DNA of 8,960 bases. Source: Prevotella sp. UBA7764. Lineage in GTDB: Bacteria > Bacteroidota > Bacteroidia > Bacteroidales > Bacteroidaceae. The stretch spans positions 1-8,960 of the forward strand of contig DLDU01000036.1 of assembly GCA_002481295.1 (NCBI GenBank), written 5' to 3'. Shown in pieces: positions 1 through 5,441 of the stretch (positions within the stretch are counted from its first letter, which is position 1; every line of letters starts with the position of its first letter). A program made the translations under genes and the position numbers. A model generated the notes under the pieces. That model had not been told where the DNA came from. It did no database searches and saw only the letters and a program-made list of their open reading frames with translations.

Positions 1-100
1 AATATGTCCTTTATGTCTTTCTGTCTAAAAAGGAAAATCTGTCTCTCTGTTACTCTGTCTTTTTCGTCTGTTCTTCTGTCTTAACTTCTGACAATAAACC
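1..100. repeat. Low-complexity TCTGTC-rich pyrimidine tract
   Basis: The + strand from about 13 to 90 is strongly pyrimidine-biased. It carries six copies of TCTGT[C/T] starting at 20, 38, 46, 54, 67 and 75, with irregular 8-18 nt spacing, plus related ATGTC words at 4 and 13. On the other strand this reads as a purine-rich GACAGA tract. No ORF of credible composition covers it, and no promoter motif stands out. It is most simply a degenerate simple-sequence repeat in a long intergenic region. The gene to its left lies outside the window, so its role cannot be judged. Confidence 0.6.
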
Positions 101-244
101 GCGGCTGAGAATCTATTCTTTTGAACGAAGACCCATGCCGACCGGATTTTCGCCAAAACAAGGCTGTTTTGCAAATTACTAACAGTCAATCAGTTACGGT
201 AAAAGCACCGTCGTCAATCGAGAAAAAGCTTGTTTTTTGTCTGT
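101..244. other. Intergenic stretch without a recognisable gene
   Basis: There is no coding sequence here that I can support. The only structure is two AT-rich hairpin-like elements. One at 154-171 has arms CAAAAC and GTTTTG around AAGGCT. The other at 222-240 has A-run and T-run arms around GCTTG. The word AGTTACGGT at 192-200 recurs at 414-422 inside the terminator hairpin. Short ORFs on the minus strand in 186-465 read through the tandem repeats and the terminator and look fortuitous. Confidence 0.5.
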
Positions 245-332
245 CAAACAACTGAGATGACACGCACAAACAACTGAGATGACCTGCACAAACAACTGAA
301 ATGACCCGCACAAACAACCGAGATGACAGCAG
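245..332. repeat. Four tandem 22-bp repeats
   Basis: Four head-to-tail units of exactly 22 bp lie at 245-266, 267-288, 289-310 and 311-332. All share the core CAAACAACYGARATGAC. The first three end in a variable pair followed by GCA, and the fourth diverges in its last five bases. There are no unique spacers between units, so this is not a CRISPR array. The 22-bp period is about two helical turns, as expected for a row of protein-binding sites, but a neutral variable-number repeat is equally possible. The block is flanked by similar direct elements at 222-240 and 351-370. Confidence 0.85.
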
Positions 333-350
333 AAGAGCACTTTTGGGGGC

Positions 351-370
351 GAAAAAACGCTGTTTTTTGT
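351..370. repeat. AT-rich palindrome, similar to 222-240
   Basis: Arms AAAAAAC (352-358) and GTTTTTT (362-368) surround a 3-nt loop, giving a perfect 7-bp palindrome. The element resembles 222-240: both start with G plus an A-run and end in TGTTTTTTGT, so the two bracket the 22-bp tandem array as direct repeats. A weaker relative sits at 154-171. It could be a dispersed intergenic repeat family, or an accessory hairpin downstream of the lemA terminator. Confidence 0.5.
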
Positions 371-384
371 GGAAAAGAAATAAG

Positions 385-433
385 AAAGCCTGTCCACTCA
401 ACTCTAGATTGCGAGTTACGGTGAACAGGCTTT
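385..433 (-). terminator. Rho-independent terminator of the lemA operon
   Basis: On the minus strand, 28 nt after the lemA stop codon, arms at 433-421 and 397-385 (AAAGCCTGTTCAC against GTGGACAGGCTTT) pair over 13 positions with a single G-U wobble. A second 5-bp stem forms inside (417-413 with 404-400), with a short bulge between. The stem is followed by a U-rich run in the transcript (CUUAUUUCUUUU). The position straight after the last leftward gene supports the call. The U-tract is interrupted, so termination may be incomplete. Confidence 0.75.
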
Positions 434-461
434 TGTAAGAACATTTCAGGAAGAGAGTGGA

Positions 462-1058
462 TCACTCGTCAAAGTTGAGCTCCGGAGCCTTTTCCGCACC
501 TGCTGCAGCCTCAAACTTCTCCATGCGATTGAAGCCGAACATACCGGCAAAGATCACATTGGGGAAGGTGCGCACATCCTGGTTGTAGTCCTGCACAGCC
601 TCGTTGTATTTCTGCCGAGCATAGTTGATACGGTTCTCCGTGCCCTCCAGTTGTATTTGCAGACTATGGAAGTTTTGGTTCGCCTTCAGTTCGGGATAAC
701 GCTCCGCGACCACCATGAGTTTGCCGAGAGCCTGAGAGAGCTGTCCTTGCGCGGCCTCGAACTGCTTGAGTTTCTCCGGCGTAAGGTTGCTGGCATCGAG
801 TTTCATCTGCCCGACGGAGGCCCTTGCCTTAGTGACCTCCTCAAAGGTCTGGCGCTCGTGCTTGGCGTAAGCCTGTACCGTCTTGGCGAGATTAGGGATG
901 AGATCGGCACGCCGCTGATAAGAAGCCTGCACGTCAGCCAACGCCGTCGTAGCCGTCTCCTGCTTCTCGACCATTCCATTATAGGCACTGCAACCACCAA
1001 CACCAAACAATACTATCACCGCAAGGATGATGAGTATGATCAAATTAGTTTTCTTCAT
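462..1058 (-). CDS. lemA: LemA family membrane protein
   Basis: This 198-aa protein has the full LemA pattern. An N-terminal hydrophobic segment (residues 5-22) is followed by a long alpha-helical domain. Family motifs are YNxMV (26-30), RRADLIPNL (49-57), YPELKAN (121-127) and ENRINYAR with repeated YN (141-158). LemA proteins are widespread, their biochemical function is not settled, and their length fits (about 180-200 aa). Residues 20-23 (VGGC) resemble a weak lipobox, so it could be a lipoprotein rather than an N-terminally anchored protein. I cannot decide which from the sequence. It lies 34 nt after the TPM-domain gene on the same strand, an arrangement common in bacteria and suggesting cotranscription and a shared envelope role. 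The ATG at 1058 is followed directly by the charged KK and hydrophobic segment. A terminator follows the gene. Confidence 0.93.
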   Translation of the reverse strand: MKKTNLIILIILAVIVLFGVGGCSAYNGMVEKQETATTALADVQASYQRRADLIPNLAKTVQAYAKHERQTFEEVTKARASVGQMKLDASNLTPEKLKQFEAAQGQLSQALGKLMVVAERYPELKANQNFHSLQIQLEGTENRINYARQKYNEAVQDYNQDVRTFPNVIFAGMFGFNRMEKFEAAAGAEKAPELNFDE

Positions 1059-1092
1059 ATTGAAAGGATTAAATTATAATTATCAACATATA

Positions 1093-1920
1093 TTACCAGC
1101 CTCCACCAGCTCCTCCGCCGCCAAAGCTGCCACCACCGAAGCTGCCGCCACTGAAGCCTCCGCCGGAACTGCCTCCGAAGCCACCACCACCACCGAAGAT
1201 GAAGGGCGGGAACCAGTCGTCGTCGTCATGACGGCGACGGCGTTTCTTCTTAGGATGATACCACCCCAGTTTGGCCAGCAACAAAAGAATAAACTGATAG
1301 ATCGGGTATCCAAAACAAGCCAAAAGGACAACAAGAATCGTGAGCCATGAGTCCTCATCGTCGTCGGAACCGATTTCCTCACCGTCGACGACAGCCTTTC
1401 CCGTTTTGAACTTAGAATAGAGTGCCTGTGCCGTAGAGAGAACAGCGGCGTCGATGTCGTTGACTTTCATATTCTTGACGATGCACTGCTGGGCAATGTC
1501 GTCGCACTCCACATCGGTCAGATCAGCTTCAAGGCCCTTTCCCGGCGCAATGAAATAACGGCGGTCGCCCACGGCCAGGACGACGACCAAGCCGCGCCGG
1601 TCTTTCTTCGTCCCCACTCCATAATGGTTGCCGATGTCCTCTGCCATACGGAAGCAGTCAGCATCCTTGACATGTCCCACCACCACGAAGACCGTCTGAA
1701 TGCCGCACTCCGTCTGTAAGCGGCGGAAACAGACATCAGCCGAGTCGCGCATAGAGGGCGACATGAGCCCCTCCGGATCACAGATATAGCGGTTGCGATC
1801 CTGCAAGTGCACCATCGGCACATCGTCAGCTGTCCACACCTTGGCCGAGACGGGCAGGGCGAAGAGCCAAAGCAAGACGACGATCATCTGCACAAAGAAA
1901 CCTTGACGAAGCTGTTTCAT
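1093..1920 (-). CDS. TPM-domain (YgcG-type) membrane protein with glycine-rich tail
   Basis: A 275-aa protein. Residues 1-26 form a signal peptide (hydrophobic core 9-24, likely cut after VSA). Residues about 40-172 form a TPM domain, with features such as the DPEGLMS start, the TVFVVVGHV strand and the DRRGLVVVLAVGDRRYFIAPGKGLE core (109-131). One membrane segment follows (about 192-217), then a basic cluster KKKRRRRH (224-231), four aspartates, and a glycine/serine/phenylalanine tail (243-275) ending in GGGW. This domain order matches YgcG-type proteins (TPM_phosphatase family). The name comes from a plant thylakoid protein. A link to photosystem repair is irrelevant here, and the bacterial function is not established. 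It precedes lemA by 34 nt. A -7-like motif lies 34 nt upstream, so it may be transcribed independently of the isomerase gene. The start is the ATG at 1920, directly ahead of the signal peptide. Confidence 0.88.
   Translation of the reverse strand: MKQLRQGFFVQMIVVLLWLFALPVSAKVWTADDVPMVHLQDRNRYICDPEGLMSPSMRDSADVCFRRLQTECGIQTVFVVVGHVKDADCFRMAEDIGNHYGVGTKKDRRGLVVVLAVGDRRYFIAPGKGLEADLTDVECDDIAQQCIVKNMKVNDIDAAVLSTAQALYSKFKTGKAVVDGEEIGSDDDEDSWLTILVVLLACFGYPIYQFILLLLAKLGWYHPKKKRRRRHDDDDWFPPFIFGGGGGFGGSSGGGFSGGSFGGGSFGGGGAGGGW
1096..1194 (-). repeat. In-frame glycine-rich coding repeat
   Basis: The last 33 codons of the TPM gene are built from near-repeats about 15 nt long encoding GGSFG-like pentapeptides (GGGFS, GGSFG, GGSFG, GGGAG). 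Codons vary between GGT, GGC and GGA, so the copies are not identical. The period is a multiple of three, so slippage would change tail length without breaking the frame. Glycine-rich tails are usual in this family. Confidence 0.65.
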
Positions 1921-1953
1921 GTCATTATTGAGCCTATTAGCGTATGATTACTG

Positions 1954-1961
1954 CAAATATA
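1954..1961 (-). promoter_or_regulatory. Possible Bacteroidetes -7 box for the TPM-lemA operon
   Basis: On the minus strand 1961-1954 reads TATATTTG, a match to TAnnTTTG. It lies 34 nt upstream of the ATG of the TPM gene, in the 113-nt gap after the isomerase gene. The nearest TTTG upstream is at 1989-1986, giving a 24-nt spacer against the usual 19-21, so the -33 half is poor. This could be a weak promoter or a chance match in AT-rich DNA. Confidence 0.4.
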
Positions 1962-2033
1962 ATGAATTTCGCTGAAGCGTAAGGACAAACGCAACAAATA
2001 ATAACAACTTTTCATAAGTAATCATAGCTTAGC

Positions 2034-2732
2034 TCACTTAATCACCGACGCTTTGATGATCCTCACGTCCTCCAGCGGCCGGTCGCTCTCGTCGGTGGCC
2101 ACATGATCGATGGCGTCCACCACATCCAGTCCTTGGATCACTTGTCCGAAGACGGTGTACATGCCATCGAGATGTGGCGTGCCGCCGACGGTCTTGTAAT
2201 ACTCTCGAATCTCCGGCGTGAACTTCACGGTGCCATGCGTCAGCGAGTCAGTCTTGTGCTGGATGCGGTCAAGCGACTTGTCGGAATAGGTTCTACCCCA
2301 AACGATATAGAAATGCGCTCCGCCAGAAGCCCGCTGCGGGTTGACGCTGTCGGGCTCCCTTGCGGCAGCCAAAGCGCCACGCTTATGGAAATACTGAGGA
2401 TAGCGGAACTCAGCGGGCACGGTATAGCCAAGGTCATAATCGCCCAACTGTGCACCCGGTTTGGCGTGACGCGAGGTAGAGTCGCCCGCCTGAATCATGA
2501 AGTCGGCGATGACCCGGTGGAAGAGAATGCCATCGTAATAGCCCGAACGCACCACCTTGAGGAAATTGTCGCGATGGCGTGGCGTCTCGTTGTACAGTTC
2601 CACAACGATATTGCCCTTTGTTGTCTGCAACATCACCTGGTGGCGTAAGGTGTCGGTCTTTGTCTCTCCTTGTGCCCATGCCGCAGACACGGCGAAGAGT
2701 ACGAGCGTGAATAACAATGCTACTTTTCTCAT
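2034..2732 (-). CDS. Exported cyclophilin-type peptidyl-prolyl cis-trans isomerase
   Basis: A 232-aa protein of the cyclophilin fold, which speeds cis-trans isomerisation of Xaa-Pro bonds. Residues 1-20 are a signal peptide (likely cut after AWA, before Q21), which places it in the periplasm. The core motif FHRVIADFMIQAGD (71-84) carries the catalytic Arg73 and Gln81. ASGGAHFYI (135-143) and HLDGMYTVFGQV (187-198) match later core strands. Human CypA Trp121 and His126 correspond to His187 and Tyr192 here. An insertion of about 38 residues (146-183) lies between FYIV and PHLDG, where classic cyclophilins have only a few. The ATG at 2732 is chosen because it starts the signal peptide directly; an in-frame GTG at 2738 would add only two residues. 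It is transcribed away from the exporter operon, and nothing points to a specific client. Confidence 0.92.
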   Translation of the reverse strand: MRKVALLFTLVLFAVSAAWAQGETKTDTLRHQVMLQTTKGNIVVELYNETPRHRDNFLKVVRSGYYDGILFHRVIADFMIQAGDSTSRHAKPGAQLGDYDLGYTVPAEFRYPQYFHKRGALAAAREPDSVNPQRASGGAHFYIVWGRTYSDKSLDRIQHKTDSLTHGTVKFTPEIREYYKTVGGTPHLDGMYTVFGQVIQGLDVVDAIDHVATDESDRPLEDVRIIKASVIK

Positions 2733-2784
2733 AGTCACTTATTAGAAATCTGATTACACGGGGTAAAATTACACAATCCCTGTT

Positions 2785-2813
2785 TATTTTTGGTCGTTTT
2801 TTCCCCAAAAATA
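2785..2813. promoter_or_regulatory. 9-bp inverted repeat, possible operator
   Basis: TATTTTTGG (2785-2793) and CCAAAAATA (2805-2813) form a perfect 9-bp inverted repeat around an 11-nt centre. It lies in the region between the divergent isomerase and exporter operons. The right arm, read on the minus strand (2813-2806, TATTTTTG), fits a -7 box TAnnTTTG for the isomerase gene, with a leader of about 65 nt, though no good -33 TTTG is placed for it. The symmetry could be an operator overlapping that promoter, or chance in AT-rich sequence. Confidence 0.4.
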
Positions 2814-2854
2814 CTAAAATTTAAGATTTAAAAGGCATAACCGGCTGAAAAGAC

Positions 2855-2885
2855 TTTGCCGTTTAAGATAAATAGCCTAAATTTG
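2855..2885 (+). promoter_or_regulatory. Bacteroidetes-type promoter of the exporter operon
   Basis: TTTG at 2855-2858, a 19-nt spacer, and TAAATTTG at 2878-2885 match the Bacteroidetes primary-sigma promoter (-33 TTTG, -7 TAnnTTTG) at every fixed position and with normal spacing. Transcription would begin near 2892, leaving a leader of about 80 nt before the ATG at 2972. The leader has a weak 5-bp stem (2911-2915 with 2929-2933). No comparable motif appears in the gaps further down the operon, so this is the best candidate to drive all five rightward genes. Confidence 0.7.
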
Positions 2886-2971
2886 CAGGAGAATACATTA
2901 TCCATAAGACGTGGAGAAGATTTCATCATCCACCTCTTTACAACTCATTATTTAAAAGGACAACAAAGAAC

Positions 2972-3841
2972 ATGAAAAAGATTATCATTCCGCTCGTCAT
3001 AGTCGTATTATTGCTGTTGGGAGGCATCGCCTGGCTCTATACCAGTCTGAGCAAACAGAAGGAGGAGAACAAGGAGATGGTGCAGCTTGCCGACCTGGAC
3101 AAGAAGGAGATGGAGAATGAATATCAGCAATTCGCCAATCAGTACGGTGAGATGAAGACCCAGATCAACAACGACTCCATCATCGCCCAGCTGACCCAAG
3201 AGCAGGAGCGCACCCAAAAGCTCTTGCAGGAACTGCGCAACACCAAGAGTACGGATGCCCGCGAGATCGCACGACTCAAGCGCGAGCTGGCTACAGTGAG
3301 AGCCGTGTTGCGCAGCTATGTCATCCAGATCGACTCGCTCAACCGCGCCAATGAGCACCTCACAGCGGAAAACACACGAATAAGAGGACAATATGATCAG
3401 GCCACCCAGCAGATCGCCGGACTCAATAGCGAGAAAGCCGGACTGGCCGAGAAAGTAGCCATCGCCGCACAGTTGGACGCTACGGGCATCAACCTCACGG
3501 CCATGAGCAAACGTGGCAAGGCAACGAAGAAGATCAAGAAAGCCAAGGCTCTGCAGGTCTCCTTCTCTATCGCCAAGAACGTCACTGCGGCCAGCGGCAT
3601 GAAGACCGTCTATGTCTGCATCAACACACCGACAGGAGCTCTGCTCTCGGGTGGCGGCTCGTTTAACTACGAAAACCGTACAATTCCCTGCACCATGAAG
3701 CGCTCGGTGGAATACAACGGCAACGAGACACCTGTCACCCTCTTCTACAACATCGGACAGGCGCTGGAAGGCGGCACCTACCGCGTGAGCATCTTTGCCG
3801 ACGGCAACATGATTGGCTCGCGCAGCTTCACGCTGGAATAA
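2972..3841 (+). CDS. Membrane-anchored coiled-coil protein with C-terminal beta domain, function unknown
   Basis: A 289-aa protein I recognise only as a conserved-looking Bacteroidetes hypothetical. Residues 4-24 are a hydrophobic anchor after MKK. Residues about 27-165 are rich in E, K, Q and L with heptad-like spacing, and so predicted coiled coil. A basic linker (180-193, with KKIKKAKAL) leads to a domain of about 95 residues (194-289) with alternating beta-strand-like segments (LQVSFSIAKNV, KTVYVCINTP, YRVSIFADG, SRSFTLE). Its only two cysteines, C216 and C240, both lie in that domain and could form a disulfide if it is periplasmic. SMC-like annotation sometimes given to such proteins would reflect the coiled coil only, since no ATPase motifs are present. 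It is first in the run, with the promoter directly upstream and the TolC-like gene 48 nt downstream, so a role beside the exporter is possible but unproven. Confidence 0.85.
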   Translation: MKKIIIPLVIVVLLLLGGIAWLYTSLSKQKEENKEMVQLADLDKKEMENEYQQFANQYGEMKTQINNDSIIAQLTQEQERTQKLLQELRNTKSTDAREIARLKRELATVRAVLRSYVIQIDSLNRANEHLTAENTRIRGQYDQATQQIAGLNSEKAGLAEKVAIAAQLDATGINLTAMSKRGKATKKIKKAKALQVSFSIAKNVTAASGMKTVYVCINTPTGALLSGGGSFNYENRTIPCTMKRSVEYNGNETPVTLFYNIGQALEGGTYRVSIFADGNMIGSRSFTLE

Positions 3842-3889
3842 GGACTTCACGGTCCGAACAAAGACACGGATAAACGTCAGTAAACAGAT

Positions 3890-5404
3890 ATGAGAAAGTT
3901 CACTTTCGCCATTTTACTTTCAGGATGCGTATTGGCTGCCCACGGACAGACCGTGCTGACACTGGACAGTTGCCGGGCTTTGGCCCTCCGCAACAACAAA
4001 CAGATCAATGTCGCACGTCTGGGCAAAGAGGTGGCAATGAACACCCGCAAGGCAGCACGCACGAAATACCTGCCAAAGGTGGATGTTCTGGCCGGCTATG
4101 AATTCACCAGCCGCGACATCAACCTGCTGAGCAACAAACAGAAGAACCTGCTCAACAACATGGGCACCAACCTCGGCAGCCAGGTCGGAGGAGACTTGCA
4201 AAAGGGTATTACGGAGAAGATGACCGAGCTGGTGAAGCAAGGAGCCATCAGTATGGAGCAGGCTCAACAGATCGGTGCGATGATGCAACAAGCCGGTGCT
4301 CCCATCGGACAGTACGCTGCCGGCATCGGCAACACGTTGGGCCAGCAAATTGTCGATGCCTTCCGCACCGACACGAAAAACGTTTTCGGCGGTGCCGTCA
4401 TCCTGCGCCAGCCGATCTTCATGGGTGGTGCCATCAAGGCAGCCAACGCCATTGCCGACATCACAGAGGAGATGGCCGACAACGATGAAAGCCTGAAGAC
4501 ACAGGGCACAATCTATGCTATCGACAAGGCCTACTGGACAGTCGTCTCCCTCAAGCATAAGCAAAAACTGGCTTACAGCTATCGCGACCTGGTGAAGAAG
4601 CTCGACGACGATGTCAAGAAGATGATCCGTCAAGGAGTGGCCACCAAGGCCGACGGACTGAAAGTGGACGTGAAGGTCAACGAGGCCGAGATGGACATCA
4701 CCCGTGTCGACGATGGTGTGACGCTGGCCAAGATGCTGCTCTGTCAGCTTTGCGGCATCCCGATGACCGACCAGATCACGCTGGCCGACGAGGAAGGCAA
4801 CGGACTGGAGAAGAGCAACGTGAAGTTTACCGACTATCAGCCCGACTCCACCTTCTCAAGTCGCCCTGAGGTGCGTCTGCTGCAAAACGCAGTGGACATG
4901 AGTGAGCAAGGCACCAAGGTCATCCAGGCCGAATACCTGCCTCACGTAGCACTGACAGGCGGATATATGATCACCAATCCCAATGTCTACAATGGTTTCC
5001 AAAAGCGTTTCTCCGGCGTGTGGAACGTAGGCGTGACCGTGCAGGTGCCGGTTTGGAACTGGTTTGAGGGCCGCTACAAGGTCCGGGCCTCCCGTGCTGC
5101 CACGAGCATGGCACGCATGGAACTGAGCGACGTGCAGGAGAAGATCAACCTGCAGGTGACTCAAAGCCGCTTCAAGGTGAAAGAAGCCCGCAAGCGTCTG
5201 ACCATGGCCAACAACAATGTCAAGAGCGCAGAGGAAAACTTGCGCTGTGCACAGGTAGGATTCCGTGAGGGCGTCATTCCCTCCACCGATGTCATGGCTG
5301 CGCAGACGGCATGGCAGAAAGCCCACAGCGACAAGATCGACGCAGAGGTAGACTTGCGCGTCAGCGAGGTGAACCTGGAGAAAGCATTGGGTATCCTCGA
5401 ATAA
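3890..5404 (+). CDS. TolC-family outer-membrane efflux channel
   Basis: A 504-aa outer-membrane factor (OEP family), the exit duct of tripartite exporters. An N-terminal signal (about 1-19) precedes TLDSCRALALRNN (24-36), the usual first helix. The family's two internal repeats are visible. YLPKVDVLAGYEF (60-72) and VFGGAVILRQPIF (165-177) are the first pair of barrel strands, and YLPHVALTGGYMI (349-361) and WNVGVTVQVPVW (378-389) the second. Long helices lie between and after. The second repeat's external loop is about 16 residues, but the first is about 90 (73-163), with helix-like segments rich in Q, G and M. The size is slightly above a typical 420-490. Residues 10-13 (LSGC) form a lipobox, but cleavage after AHG before Q20 is also plausible, so acylation is uncertain. 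It is followed after 37 nt by the adaptor gene. Confidence 0.93.
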   Translation: MRKFTFAILLSGCVLAAHGQTVLTLDSCRALALRNNKQINVARLGKEVAMNTRKAARTKYLPKVDVLAGYEFTSRDINLLSNKQKNLLNNMGTNLGSQVGGDLQKGITEKMTELVKQGAISMEQAQQIGAMMQQAGAPIGQYAAGIGNTLGQQIVDAFRTDTKNVFGGAVILRQPIFMGGAIKAANAIADITEEMADNDESLKTQGTIYAIDKAYWTVVSLKHKQKLAYSYRDLVKKLDDDVKKMIRQGVATKADGLKVDVKVNEAEMDITRVDDGVTLAKMLLCQLCGIPMTDQITLADEEGNGLEKSNVKFTDYQPDSTFSSRPEVRLLQNAVDMSEQGTKVIQAEYLPHVALTGGYMITNPNVYNGFQKRFSGVWNVGVTVQVPVWNWFEGRYKVRASRAATSMARMELSDVQEKINLQVTQSRFKVKEARKRLTMANNNVKSAEENLRCAQVGFREGVIPSTDVMAAQTAWQKAHSDKIDAEVDLRVSEVNLEKALGILE

Positions 5405-5441
5405 ACCATCAACGAACCAAAGAAGAAAAAACATAAAAGAG

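Noticed and set aside
245..332. CRISPR array
   Set aside because: The units are contiguous with no unique spacers, and there are only four 22-bp copies with no cas genes nearby.
186..465. Three short minus-strand open frames of 67-73 codons
   Set aside because: They translate the 22-bp repeats and the terminator hairpin into cysteine- and serine-rich repeats in different frames. There is no ribosome-binding context or domain.
2103..2648. 181-aa open frame on the + strand opposite the isomerase
   Set aside because: It lies wholly within the cyclophilin gene, which carries the catalytic motifs on the minus strand.
2733..2738. GTG start two codons upstream for the isomerase
   Set aside because: It adds only two residues before a well-formed signal peptide that starts at the ATG at 2732.
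2911..2933. Hairpin in the leader of the exporter operon as a riboswitch or attenuator
   Set aside because: A 5-bp stem with a 13-nt loop and no T-run or known aptamer pattern is not enough to support a regulatory RNA.
3008..3850. 280-aa open frame on the minus strand opposite the coiled-coil gene
   Set aside because: Its composition (runs of L, V, H and G) is that of an antisense shadow. The + strand frame has a clear anchor, coiled coil and promoter.
3842..3855. Small stem (GGAC and GTCC) between the coiled-coil and TolC-like genes
   Set aside because: Only four base pairs with no T-run, too weak to call a terminator. The gap has no promoter motif either.
3920..4633. 237-aa open frame on the minus strand opposite the TolC-like gene
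   Set aside because: The TolC frame on the + strand shows family motifs throughout. The antisense frame shows none and has no promoter.
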